Assembly (NCBI GenBank): GCA_036898135.1
Contig: CM072516.1
Location: 64,817,982-64,881,981, forward strand
Source: Oncomelania hupensis
Taxonomy: Eukaryota; Mollusca; Gastropoda; Littorinimorpha; Pomatiopsidae
Direction of reading: 5' to 3'
Length of the DNA stretch: 64,000 nucleotides
Positions 11,360 through 24,415 of this stretch are shown here, one piece after another. The position numbers were made by a program, and so were the translations under genes. Position 1 is the first letter of the stretch. The number at the start of each line of letters is the position of its first letter. Under the pieces are notes generated by a model that was not told the origin of the DNA, made no database searches, and saw nothing but the letters and a program-made list of their open reading frames with translations.

Positions 11360-11387
11360 GAGTGAGTGAGTGAGTGAGTGAGAGAGA

Positions 11388-11427
<40 letters not shown>
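11360..11427. repeat. (GAGT)n then (GA)n tract
   Basis: Continues directly from the end of the 217-bp repeat. Confidence 0.95.
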
Positions 11428-11428
<1 letters not shown>

Positions 11429-11430
<2 letters not shown>

Positions 11431-11849
11431 TGAATTTGTAATTTATTCATTAAGGCATCGCCCCTTTATGAAGGGTGTATACAATGTCTTCATGCATTCA
11501 CAAAGTAAGGACATAATTACATATTCATAATTCACCAAATCAGCTATCAGTCGGTTAACATAATGCATATAAGCAATATCATGATAGTACAATTTCTCTT
11601 AACCTAAATGCTCTATATAAAAAGATACATAAATTTTTTATTGTAACCCGGTGACATGATGACATCAAAATGCTCAATTTAAAAATACATGGGTTTCTAT
11701 AATATTTTGCAGCAATGAACTGCGTGCTTAAATTATGCAGCACTGGACAACATAATACAAAGTGCAATTCATCTTCTTCATTTGTTTTACAAAGTGGGCA
11801 CAATTTATCAGCTGGTTTAAAATTTCTATACCTATTGTAATGGACAGAA

Positions 11850-11852
<3 letters not shown>
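11429..11852 (-). mobile_element. LINE fragment: C-terminal zinc-finger-like end of a retrotransposon polymerase
   Basis: On the minus strand the frame reads DKLCPLCKTNEEDELHFVLC and then CP, a CxxC...H...C arrangement known from the C-terminus of several non-LTR retrotransposon ORF2 proteins. The frame continues to about 11590 and is followed by an AT-rich 3' end resembling aattacaaattcaaatt. The upstream part is replaced by a (GA)n tract (11852-11934). The fragment lacks the reverse-transcriptase core and is inactive. Confidence 0.75.
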
Positions 11853-11921
<69 letters not shown>

Positions 11922-11934
11922 GACAGAGAGAGAG
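11852..11934. repeat. (GA)n microsatellite
   Basis: GA tract with two GACA interruptions near its end. Confidence 0.96.
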
Positions 11935-11980
11935 CCGTCTGCTCCATGCTGTCGCCGTCACATTAAAGTGAACCATTCAA

Positions 11981-12130
11981 GTAGTGGCCACATTTGGCTC
12001 ACGTTTTACGGCTTATATGCATTGGGTTATGAGAATTTTCACTGACCGGACTTTGGACGGGTGGACAATCCTTATGAGTTTGGTGGCCACATTTGGCTTA
12101 CGTTTTACGGCTTATGCATTGGGGGTCGGA
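11981..12130. repeat. Two-copy direct repeat of about 45 bp
   Basis: gtggccacatttggct, then acgttttacggcttat, occur at about 11982 and again at about 12085, separated by unique sequence. Confidence 0.75.
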
Positions 12131-12980
12131 GATAGTGCTAGTGGCTCCAAGTGTATCACGGCCTGGTTCGATAACTGTGTAGCTGTGTAATTTCTCTACA
12201 ACAAGGCACTTTTTTCATGACGATGTAATGTACTCTTTCACGATTTGGCTATAATATCAAACTTTATTAAGATCGACATGCAACAAGTGAATTCAACTGT
12301 TTTAGCTCCCCAAGTCGTGTGTAGCAGACAACCTTTATTGCGTGTAATCATGCTTGTGGGAGGAGTTTAGGTTAACCTCTAAACTCTTAAGGTCACACGC
12401 TCGCTTCAGACGGCTTATGAAATTTTGCAGAAGAAATCAAACATGGGCTATCCTTGTGACAGTTTACGTTAGCCAGTACGCAAGGAAATACACAAGGAAT
12501 TCATAAGCGTAACACAAGTGTGGCCGGGTACGTAATGCAAGTGTGACCGGGCCTTAGAGGTGCGCATCGCGGTCGGAGGTCTTGTTTGGTAAAATTAACG
12601 TCCCCGAACACCTAGGCATATTGGGAAAAAGGTCGGAGGTCACTGCCACTGTCACTTTTTAAGTCGAGACTTTCACATGCCTATTCTATGAAGTTTTACT
12701 ATCTTTGTATAACGCGTGCACAAGGTTGATTGGAGAGTGCATGGGGTGTGTGTTTGTGTGTGTGTGGTGTAGTGGGGTAGAGGGGGATGGTGATTTAATT
12801 GAGCGTGCATTTCTTCTTGCGTAGTTCTGTTAGCAGGTTTATTGCCGTTTTAAATGGTAGAGCGCTCTGCTTTTCACGGGTGTGAATGCGAGATTGCTTA
12901 TATTTAGACTACTTGTTTATTTATTTGCTTTTTGTCTTGTACCGGGGCCCTTTCCTTGTAAAACTTTTACTTGGCAATAA
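12131..12980. other. Unique DNA with a possible degraded tRNA-like SINE head at 12851-12891
   Basis: aaatggtagagcgctctgc resembles an A box, and ggtgtgaatgcga a poor B box about 20 bp on. The motif attaacgtccccgaacac (about 12595) is the reverse complement of a dispersed motif seen elsewhere. Confidence 0.35.
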
Positions 12981-13017
12981 ATGATGATGATGATGATGAT
13001 GATGATGATAATGATGG

Positions 13018-13062
<45 letters not shown>

Positions 13063-13141
13063 CGACGATGATGATGATGAGCGAGACAGACAGAAAGAGA
13101 GACAGAGAGAGGGGGAGGGAGAGAGAGAGAGAAAAGAGAAA

Positions 13142-13227
<86 letters not shown>

Positions 13228-13228
13228 T
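12981..13228. repeat. Compound (GAT)n then (GA)n microsatellite
   Basis: GAT triplets to about 13080, then GA-rich sequence with AAAG interruptions. Confidence 0.96.
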
Positions 13229-14032
13229 CCGTTAGGCTGGCAGGTAAAGTATACGTCTCAAGCAAAGGGTAAATAGAAGTCTTGTAAAACGTAAAACTAT
13301 ATAGCACACGGCCTATGAAAGCAGGTTCACATACACCTTTATATACAAGCAAAGAAAGTATGTCATCACAATCTCATCATTCTTGCATAATTATGTAAAT
13401 ACAACAACCAATCCTAGATGTTGTAACAATGTAACGCAAGTCAAGTTACTTAAGTTTGGAAAGCTGACTTACCATTGGTGGGCGGTGCCTCACTGCCAGG
13501 CGTTCTCAGCACAAGAGTTGCTGCCGAGGAATACACTTTCGCCATGGCAGATCTGACTAATAAGCCGGACTGTGTGACTATTTAGCTGAATATCTAGATT
13601 GACTGGTCAGCTAGTTAGCTGATTGACGAATCCACTGACTGACTCGTTCACAGTAACACCAAGCACACTAACAGTACAGAAGAAGTCAGCAACTTGCTAC
13701 TCTCATTTTCCAATCCTACTTCATCCTGATTGTTGAGCCTTAGATAACTAATGTCAGAGAAGGGGTTGAGAAATAAATTCATACATTCTGCAGCGCGTTA
13801 TGGCGTTAGACTATGCAGGCTTCAAACGGCGTCATTATGAATCACTGACTAAATGAGTGTCATCATATTGGATACAGCCCAATGCATTTTAATAGTTACA
13901 CTATATTTCATGCTTCGTTCAAATCACTGCATTATTTGGCGATATGTAAATACTCTTGGCTACTGATCGACTACGCAGTCACTGCACAGAAAATTATAAT
14001 TTCCAACATTATTACCACAATTTTGACCAAAA

Positions 14033-14063
<31 letters not shown>

Positions 14064-17000
14064 AAAAAATAAAATAAAATAAAATCCGTTCCTTTCAAAA
14101 TTGTTAAAAATGTGTCATCTTATCGAATGTTTGTTCTGCAATGCAACAACACTGTTGCGTCTCGTTAGAAATGCTTTATAGTTGTTACAAAGAATGGTCA
14201 ATTCCATGAGACATTGGTGTTGGATCATGTACACCTCAGTTATAAGCTCTCACTGTACATTTAAGCAGATAATTATGTTTTCGCCTTTTTTATTTTATCG
14301 CAGACTACTGCCACAACGTTCAACATCCACGATGCATCGGAGATCTTTGATCTGTTCACATCCCAATGTAAGACGTTCGCTGCACACTTCCAACAAGAAT
14401 TCCTGTTTTGAATTCATTTCTGCTACAAAGTCTTGTAAGACCTCGGGTAGGAATGTGTCACACGCGTGCAATGAGAGCTTTAAACAGACAAAGATTTGTT
14501 TTCACTGTTCTAAAAAAAAACACTAAAAAAAACTCCCTGTGCATTTTCTACACATTCATTTCTCGCCAAAAGTTCTTTGTTTCATTTCTGCAGCAAAGCT
14601 TTTCAGGGTCTCCAGCGATAGTATGTCTCAGGAGCAAGAAAAACGGTGCTTTAAAGGGAAAAGAACAATTTACACCTGTTTGCCAGTATATCGCTGAACT
14701 GTTTAAAGATGGTAGCACTCTTTGGTTGGGATGCCTTGGTCTTGTCTCTTCAAACGTCACACAAGGTTTTACCATTACAAACCACTCTGTACCACAGCAA
14801 ACCACGTTCTATCATTGCAAAAGCAAACATGGGGAAAGGGGGTGGTTGTGAAATGTGACCACGGTGAAGGTAAATATCAATAAATCTCCTACAGATACAA
14901 AAGCCAGTCTTAGCAATTGTTTAGCGTACAGAAAGACAAATTGGGGGCGATTTTTTTCTGTGTGCTGAGCAAAGGGCACCTGCGAGTCAGGGAGGTTTGA
15001 ACGTAGGAGACCGCTAACACGACGTTTACCCCAGGATTTGCAAAGCACACACACCGAGCGCCAGGCACGACTCTCCGTGCCAGCAAAACTCCAACCCAGC
15101 CACTGTATTCGCTCTCCTTCTATTTCGTAACGTTGTCGCTATGATGCAAATGGACTACGAAAGGGATGCCTATTCTCCAGGCACAGCATCTTGCAATGCT
15201 GAAGAAGGCTTTGGGATTGAGGTGCAGGCAGAAGCTACGTGTGCAGCGTTAAACCCAGGATAAGAGGGAAGAACAAATTGAAGGACCTTCGGACAAACAT
15301 GAAAAAGCGTGCCTGAAAGGCGCGTGATGATTGGCCCAGTGGTCCGCGGCTGCCAGCGGTGGCTTGGCTGGTTCCTCAGCACTACCGAGTGTAGAAAAAT
15401 AACACTAAGCTAAAGCAAACCTCGGCGTCTTTTTTTCTCCCTATGTTTACCTATGCCATTCAAACTAGTGCCAAAGAAATCGTCCCAGATCTTCCAAATC
15501 ACGAATAATGAGATGTTTGTCTTTAGAGGGTTGAGCTACGAGACGGCAGGGGCCGAGGGATGGGGGAATGAGGTTGCACAATTATATTCCTCCCATACAA
15601 AGTGTACTTTCAGTCACTGTCCTTCACGGGTATGGGGTACCCTCCTGTCCTTCCGAGGTGAGTTAATTGCATTTCAGGTGTACCTGCACACTTCTTAATT
15701 GACACGATTACCTTTTCGCACCTTGCGTCTCTTTAAAGCATTGTTGTTAAAGTGAGTCACAGTGTGCAGTTACAAGGTGTTGTCAAAATGAGTCACAATG
15801 TGCAGTTACAAGATGCCCATACAAGAAAAAGGAGAAAACATGAGCCTTAACGGGTAGGTGTAGAGGGACGAGAGGGAGGGGGGAGGGACGGGAAGGGGGG
15901 GGGGGGGGTAAGGAGGGATAAAAAAAAGAAGATAATATAAATAACACTTTAGAAGGGAGTTCTCAGGAAAAACGAAACCATCGAAAGACAAAACGTACCA
16001 TAATATCAAATATTATTATTTTCTGCATTGGAGACTAATAAGAAACTGTTACTCAACTGCACGATAATTAAATACTGGCCACAACTTTCTGCATACCAGG
16101 GAGTCGTTTTCCCACGAACCTAGAAACACCATAGAACATATATTTATATCCGTTTTAACTTAAATCCTTAAACGTCACATTAAAAAACGTCAGCCTTATT
16201 ATAGGTCATACCAATTATGCTTGGTCACATGAACTTGATTAAGCCTATCTTTAACGTTTCACAGAAAGTATTGACGTCTTTTTACTTCGAAGTCTATCAC
16301 AGACACTAAAGTAATACGTATTCTGCTGAAGTCCACACAAAATAGTAATATTAACCAACCCCCGCGGACGATGATTCACACGAGAGACTACTGTGCTCGG
16401 ATACACCCCATTAACTTCGGCCCATCCTCATGGCCCGTATATTTTGTAAACTACATTGTTACGTAAACGGCGAAACAGTTTAGTTCGTCCAACTCCCACA
16501 CAACTCCATGCTGCAAAGATATGCCAACAGCACTAGTCTAGTTAACAAACATTAAATGTATACACCAAAAAGCAGCTTTTGGCGTAAACAGATTTCATAA
16601 ATAAATAAAATCAATTAGAAAACCACTTCGTACCAAGCTGGCAAGCATTGCACACATATGGAACCTCTTCATCGAGACATATGCTCTTCAAGAATCAAAC
16701 TGTAAATAACAACTCTCGATGTTCTTGACTATTAGTATTGTTTTCAGAATTCTAGTACCTGACCACGATTATACCTTGTGCCCAAGATGCAAACGCGTGG
16801 TAAGTAAAAATAGTTCTCTCAAGTCAGGATCGAACCAAAGTCACCCCAGAAACACACATGCTGCAAGTTTGATAACTGTGTAAATCCATAGGTCACCGGG
16901 CCGTCAAAAACAAGACTGCGTTCACATAAGAATGCAGCACACCAGTTCCGCTCTATCTTGAGTATGCAAGTTTTCACCTCCATTTTTGTCGCTTGTTCTC

Positions 17001-17386
17001 CTACCTTCTTCCAGGTTGTCTCCACCCCGCTCCACACCCCTCCCACCCTTCCCTCACGAAACAGCAACTCAAAAAGTATGGAAATATTATACCAGAGCCC
17101 CTGTTATGCAAATGAATTAACTCCCCCGCTACGTAAAGTTAGACAACCCAAGTTCTCTCCCACCACCCCCACACATTCTTTTATACCCCTTTTGAACTTT
17201 CCTACCTAACCTCGAAACAACAAAAACCATAGCGAATGCAAGAATGGCTACGGTTTGAATTACGAAGCCCCTTTTTAGCAGGGATATTATTTGCCCATAG
17301 TCTGCTCAGGACTTGAAACGCAAAGCCTACACTATCGCGCTTTGAGCCTGATTAATAATTTTGGGAAAAGCGCGTATATAGCATAC
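13229..17386. other. Long gene-poor stretch
   Basis: Contains an (AAAT)n tract (about 14030-14085), a 33-35 bp direct repeat with TGAGTCA motifs (15742-15812) and a G-rich run (15870-15915). At about 17340-17387 there is a diverged SINE 3' end (agcgcgtatatagcatacagta). Frames of 80-147 codons at 14182-14851 and 15453-15698 have no recognisable motif and no splice support. Confidence 0.5.
15742..15812. repeat. Two-copy direct repeat carrying AP-1-like TGAGTCA sites
   Basis: Each copy contains TGAGTCACA(a/g)TGTGCAGTTACAAG-like sequence, giving two AP-1/TRE core matches about 35 bp apart. No promoter is visible nearby. Confidence 0.6.
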
Positions 17387-17770
<384 letters not shown>

Positions 17771-20700
17771 CGCTAGCAACATGGCGCAATTAACTGGAAA
17801 AATATTGTCTCCACAATACAAGCATAACAAATCTTTTTCTTCTTCCTTAATACTACTACTAAACCTTCTGTAGGACAGTAAAATATAATAAGCACGGTAG
17901 GGATAATTGGCGATACTTGGCCAGTGTTGTACACTTGAAAAAGGTTTTTAATACACAAAAAATGTGTGTTCTTACATTGAGAATTATGAGTTTTTATATT
18001 TCTTCTTTTAGTTTTGGTCGGGAAAATTGTGTCAGTTTGTGATCATTTCCTGAATAAGGACTTAGACAAACTCTTTTCATGAATAAGGACTTAGACAAAC
18101 TCTTTTCCCATATGTTGACTGACTTCATATCTACATACTGGAGATACTGTTTGGTCCTGATTTGGCTCGGAAGAGTCCGCTGGACCTAAAGCAATAATCT
18201 TGTATTGTATTGTATTGAAATACTGTTATTTCAGTTACTACAATACCCAAGAGGATCAATAAATAACTCCTTATTAGCAAATTAGTCCATAACAGATCCT
18301 TGCAAAATAGATCAATTGAAATAATTAAACTACGAATAAGCCAACCAAAGCAATAACCCAAGTAAAAGAAACTCATAAAATATAAGTACAGCAAATTAAT
18401 TACAATTATTATGCTAAATAGCCAACTAAGCTAATTCCAGGTACAATATTGCAAATGGACACTGTCATTTAACTGCATATAGCATTTATTTCGGGCGTAA
18501 AACAACAGTGTTTCGATACTAAACACCATAATAATTTTTTTTTTAGATGTATTCCGGTTGTAAAACCACAACAATAATTGTTATTAGTAATTAATTGTTT
18601 GAAAAGCGTAGGTATGTTAGTCAAAATTCGGGTAATAATCAACTTGATTATCTAGATAATCAATAATAACCACCAACAAGAATTGATAATAATAACGATC
18701 AATAAATAATAAGCAATAAATTAGTCTCACTAAAAAGACGTTTGATGAAGTTTATATAGTAGATTGTAAAAATCCTACATAGCAAAAGACCTACACTATA
18801 GAAAAATCCTGGTGATGCTTCATTGCAAAAGTGCACACAATAAAGAAGGAATGATTACCTAAAAGCCTCATTAAGACATCTACACACAAGAAAAAAAAAA
18901 AAACAGTCACGGCTAACACGATGTATTTATTTTTATCCTTTTTTTTTTAAAGGCACATTCGAACCAAATAAGCACACCAGATAAGCACACCATATTTTTC
19001 GCACGTGTCAATAATCCATCTAAACACGAAATGAGTAAGTAAGCTATCTACCTATACGAAATGGGTACAGATAAAATTGATATTGCCAAGCACAATGCCT
19101 CATCAGACACTTTTTGTAAAATGTTGTACAAAATGTGAATTAGCTCTTCGTATTAAGAACATGAAGAAATTGTAGAGAAATAATGTCACTGCGACCCTAC
19201 GACGATTATTACAAAAGTATGACAATTTGTAGTAATAATTCAGTAACCCGATGAACTAAGTTTTCTATTAAAATTGACTGTAACGCATTAATTCTCTTTA
19301 TAATATCTTGAATAAAAATAATTGAAAACAAAAACAAACAAACAATCAAACCGTCACCAGGCTCCACAAAAGACAAATCGTTTCACTTTGTAAGTGACGA
19401 GGACACGGCATCCAATTCTAATAACCATTGACAAAATTAATCAACTGACTCTCACGAGACTAGACAAGACCAAGGCTCCAGTTTTATCATTACACGCACT
19501 CGGAAGTGTCTGCACCAAGTGGGGGAAAATGGATGCAACAATAAAACGTCTAAAATTCAGCCAACAATTAGCTCAAACACGCTCAAAGTAACGGCGAAAA
19601 AAACAAAACAAAATAAAATAACACCTTGCAAACAATACGAGTTAAAAGAAGGCGAGACAGGTGACATTTCTCCACAAGAACAAATACGTTCCCTCAGTCC
19701 ACGTCCTGTTGTATTTTAAAAAAAAAGTGTCTTCTTCTGTCGTTTTGAATAAAGAGAGACAGTGCTGAGCTTTGCATCTTTCAAAAGCAGAAAAAGGTGT
19801 CCTTTCAATCAAAGTAGTTCTGTATAAAGACAGTGTCGCATCTTGTTGGATGTGACGACTGGACTATGTCGTGTGTAGCCAGACGCACCACAGAAGCTCT
19901 CTGAATACACTGTAAAGTTAGTCCTCCTCAGCTAACTTGACTTGCCCCCATGCCTCCAACCAGAACAGTCGAGGTTGTGTGATGGAACCCGTGCAGTATT
20001 TATTAAAGATAATATAGAGTATCCAAATTCTGAAGCTAGTTCTACAGAGTGGTTTGCAGTCAGCAACACTATAATATCAGTCATTCGTTAACTTGAAATG
20101 CACTCGTACAGCCAGAATAGTTGAGGCTGTTATGATCTTTTGAGTAACTTTTATGTTAAAATGTAGTATTCAAATCCCGAACCAACTTCTTCTAAATAAT
20201 TATGACTGTGTTCACCAAGCAATGTGTTCTTTCTCTAGAGAGTTTCAAACGCATGACAAGAATGTGTCAGCGAGGAAGATGACGATGACTGTGACAATAA
20301 TGTGGCTGCTTCTGTTGAAGACGATGATGACAATGCTGCTGGTGACGACGATGATCACGGCACGCTCTTGTTTTGACGAAGATCCTTCTCTTTCAAGCTG
20401 TCATCCACACGAATTTAACAGAAAAAGTTATCTGAATGCTCTTCACTAAATTAAATTGTCAGCTAGTTGAGTCACCTGAGCCACTAACCGTTTGTTATTC
20501 CCTAACAGAGAAACGCAAGTTTGTTTGAAGGACAACAGACAAAAACACAATTGGCTTGCTGGGGCGTAGGCGTAATCCTACATGCGTGCACTTTGTTTTG
20601 GTAAAAAAAAAATTAACATAAAGACTTGAGAAAAAGAATGTTAGAATTGTGTACTGTATTAATTAAATTACCTAATAACTATGAAACGGGTGAGGTTCTC

Positions 20701-21148
20701 TTATTGTGTTTATTAAATCCACTACAATAAAGATTAAGATCTCCTATCGTGTTCAGTAAATTGATTACGATATTGGTTTAAATCTCGTAATATATTCATA
20801 AATTTAACTATGATAATGACACGATGTAGACTTGAAGAGCGCTAAATGCAATAAGAACACGCTCAATGCGTTTGTACCGAACAGCAAACAGCCGCAATGT
20901 TTTTTGTTGTTGTGAATTCCGAAATAATATTCTGATCTTATACTAAACTCTATACACTAGTTAACCTCATTCGCATTTTAGCAAGGACGAGGTTTGAATT
21001 AGTTCATTCTTGTCTTGCTCTAAGCAGATGTGTAGCCCATTTATTGAAAAGGTATACATGAGCTATAAAAATAAGAGTACAAGTGTTGCATCCACAGATA
21101 GTCTGAATTGGCGGTACTCCGTTATTTCTCCATCTCCTTCACCCCATC
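17771..21148. other. AT-rich intergenic DNA
   Basis: Contains a 30-bp tandem duplication of aataaggacttagacaaact (18053-18108) and a short 3' end of the 690-bp element (18150-18220). No supported gene. Confidence 0.5.
18150..18220 (+). mobile_element. 3'-end fragment of the 690-bp dispersed element
   Basis: ggtcctgatttggctcgga, gtccgctggacctaaagca and a tail of ttgtattgtattg match the family 3' end. Confidence 0.75.
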
Positions 21149-21419
21149 ATTGATAGTGCTCATAAATCTATTGATAGTGCTCATAAATCTATTGATAGTG
21201 CTCATAAATCTATTGATAGTGCTAATAAATCTAGTGCTCATAAATCTATTGATAGTGCTCATAAATCTATTGATAGTGCTCGCTCATAAATCTATTGATA
21301 GTGCTCATAAATCTATTGATAGTGCTCAAAAACTATTGATGGTGCTCATAAATCTATTGATAGTGCTCATAAATCTATTGATAGTGCTAAAAAACTATTG
21401 ATAGTGCTGATAAATCTAT
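21149..21419. repeat. 21-bp tandem repeat, about 13 units
   Basis: The unit is cataaatctattgatagtgct, with a few shortened units (for example near 21230) and a 4-bp insertion near 21280. The VLINLLI-type frame over it is a by-product of the 7-codon period. Confidence 0.95.
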
Positions 21420-21963
21420 GTCTTTGTACAGGTGGGAGAGGTGGATGGGTTGGGAGAAGGGGCAATCTTGCTTCTTCTTCTTAGTGTGTTTTGTACTAGT
21501 GTCCTGTTTGTTGGACTATGAATAATTATATAATAATAAATTGCATTTATACAACGCATTTTTCATTAGAATAACAACTCAATGCGCTTACACACATCAT
21601 TCGTACGCATCATCACAACATTCTGGACTATATATACAAATAACACAACAACATTCTTTTATCTCCACATCCATCATCGAGAGGCTAGCATTTTTGTAAA
21701 TACGAACGGCGCCGCAATACTGCGGTGGGCTTATATGGTGGGACGATGTAACTACTTTCATAACATCATAAAACGAATTTCATCGCTATTGTACATTTAA
21801 GGTCGAGAAGAAGAGAAGACCATCTTGAATCTTTTTAGACGGATGCAGCAGCTACTGTTAGCACAGAATATAATTCTAATAACGCGCCGTTATTAAGAAC
21901 GCATCCAATGCGCGCAAAAAATTTACACATCACTCGCACACAAGTACGCACCCCAGCGAGCGC

Positions 21964-22006
<43 letters not shown>

Positions 22007-22817
22007 TACATACACACACACACGCACACACACACACGCGCGCGCGTACACACTTCCACCCACGCACATCCGACGAAGAAAAACATTCCCTCGGCCAACT
22101 GAGCTACTCAAGTATGTCATCGTGCCCATGTTTGCTTTGGTGCACTCCGCGTTTTGAGCCATGCTGACGGGATTGTGTAATAAACGAGACATACATACAT
22201 CTGTGTACGTTGCAACAATCAAGGGAACGAAGGCAAGAAAAATAGCATTAAGGAAGGAAGGAAAGAAAGAAACTAGGTACATAGAATAGATTCTCCCCCT
22301 TGCGTTTTCGTCGCAGCAGCAAACGAACGGCACATGTATTTTTGTAGCCAACCACGGTGTCCCATGCAGTTCTCTTCTGCATCGTTGCGTTATAGACATC
22401 TCCTTGCCTATTAACTATGAGAAGTATATAAAAATGTAAGACTGCCGTGTTAAAAAGAGAACTCGGACAAGATGCCCTAGGCACATCCCTCAAAAAGGGG
22501 GCGGAGGGGTGGTGGTGATGTAAAGGGGGGTGAAATGGGGAAAATGGCGAAAGGGAAATGACCAAACAATGGAGCAAAACAAACTTCACCCCTTCCATGG
22601 TTTATCCAGGACATGTTTCAGTAGCGTATTTGGGGGCTGGATTTTGGTCCTGTTTTCAGCCAGTGCCTAGAGCAGCTCTTTCAGAGAGTACGTGCGCTGT
22701 ACAAGAGCAGTTCATGTATTCAGTTATGTTAAAACGGCCTAGTTTACGCGAGAACGTGGAAGGTTTTGTATCCAAGAGAAAAGATGGCGTACCAGTTTGG
22801 TCGCCTGATTTCCACGA
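21420..22817. other. Gene-poor DNA with (CT)n and (CA)n tracts
   Basis: (CT)n lies at about 21968-22003 and a CA-rich tract at 22010-22050. tgcatttatacaacgcattttt (about 21542) resembles a retroposon 3' end after an ATAATAATAA run. No gene seen. Confidence 0.5.
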
Positions 22818-23779
22818 GAAGAAGAAGAAGAAGAAGAAGAAGAAGAAGAAGAAGAAGAAGAAGAAGAAGAAGAAGAAGAAGAAGAAGAAGAAGAAGAAGA
22901 AGAAGCTGTTGCATCAATTTTTGTTCATCAGATTAACTAGTTGCTGGAGTTGTACTAGACTGGAGAAGACGATGTTTGAGTTGTACTAGACTGGAGAAGA
23001 AGAAGAAGAAGAAGAAGAAGAAGAAGAAGAAGAAGAAGAAGAAGAAGAAGAAGAAGAAGAAGAAGAAGAAGAATTGATTGATTGATTGATTTATTGTTGC
23101 TTTAGGTCCAGCGGACTCCCCCGAGCCAAATCAGGACCGGACAACCCCCGATCCGCATAAAAGATCTGCCGAAACAACCCTAGTGGGAAAATTGAATGCC
23201 CTCCACCGGCCAGTCACTTTACAATAAAGACATCCCACGCGGGGGACGGCTGAGGGTTGACCTCAACTACGCGAACACCCCGGTTACAAAAACAAAATAG
23301 AATACAACCATCATTATAAATCATCAAAAAAACACATACATATAAAATGCCTATAGTGCGAAATAATACAATCATAGGAAGCCCTAGTGACCACCCGGCA
23401 GAAAGCGTCCAACACTCCCAAGCTAATCCAACAGACCTCATACACAAACAAGGAGTCTTGTCCAGGAAGAGTTTTCAAGAAAAAAGGTAGGTCATTGATC
23501 TAGCGAAGAAGAAGAAAGTATAGCAGAGTGATAGGACAGTTCAGGAATGGGAAAGAGCAAATGATGAAGACAGCGACAGTGGGAATTTAAAGCACTAAAT
23601 TTCCAGAAAGTGGGGATACTATTTATACTGAAACCCCCGGCACTCCAACGGGGGGAACTGTTGCCGCAGTGAATTAGTCATGCCTACAAAGGCAAGACAG
23701 GTTTTCAACTGGGGCTTTCACTGTTCCCTTTATAGGTTAGAACAATCTACAGTGACAAGATTGCTCATGACCCCAAGGG

Positions 23780-23811
<32 letters not shown>

Positions 23812-24010
23812 AAGAAGAAGAAGAAGAAGAAGAAGAAGAAGAAGCTGTTTCGTCAATTTTTGTTCATCAGATTAACTAGTTGCTTGAGTTGTACTAGACT
23901 GGAGAAGACGATGTTTGAGTTGTACTAGACTGGAGAAGAAGAAGAAGAAGAAGAAGAAGAAGAAGAAGAAGAAGAAGAAGAAGAAGAAGAAGAAGAAGAA
24001 GAAGAAGAAG

Positions 24011-24041
<31 letters not shown>

Positions 24042-24235
24042 TTCGTCAATTTTTGTTCATCAGATTAACTAGTTGCTTGAGTTGTACTAGACTGGAGAAG
24101 ACGATGTTTGAGTTGTACTAGACTGGAGAAGAAGAAGAAGAAGAAGAAGAAGAAGAAGAAGAAGAAGAAGAAGAAGAAGAAGAAGAAGAAGAAGAAGAAG
24201 AAGAAGAAGAAGAAGAAGAAGGAGGAGGAGGACGA
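22818..24235. repeat. (GAA)n array with a repeated 90-bp cassette, interrupted by the 690-bp element
   Basis: Pure GAA tracts lie at about 22818-22903, 22993-23073, 23785-23845, 23934-24040 and 24127-24230. Between them a cassette with tttttgttcatcagattaac and two copies of gttgtactagactggagaag occurs three times (about 22904-22995, 23845-23936, 24040-24130). The dispersed element (23090-23781) splits the first and second parts. Poly-Lys frames here are artefacts. Confidence 0.93.
23090..23781 (-). mobile_element. Unclassified 690-bp dispersed element, full copy 1
   Basis: On the minus strand it begins accccttggggtcatgagca, has TATAAATAG about 160 bp in, and ends gtccgctggacctaaagcaa followed by a short ATT-rich tail. 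It is nearly identical over its whole length to 25763-26463. A 77-codon frame (23214-23447) is open in both copies, but the seven base differences there change five residues, so coding selection is not supported. No reverse transcriptase, transposase, tRNA head or terminal direct repeats are seen. The simple-sequence 3' tail favours RNA-mediated retroposition. Confidence 0.85.
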
Positions 24236-24415
24236 GGGTGAGGATGAGAAAAACAAGGAGGAGGATTAGAAAGAAATGTCTACAGTATTTCAGCTACATC
24301 CTACAGTATAACTAAAACTTGATTGCGTGTACACCATGTTGTGCCTTCCGTCGTTTTGACAAACGCATGCAAGCACAGTAACGGCAGTAGCCACAAACGT
24401 CGCCATCTAGTAAGT

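Noticed and set aside
14182..14851. Two overlapping frames of 114 and 147 codons
   Set aside because: No recognisable motif, low-complexity segments, and no consistent splice borders.
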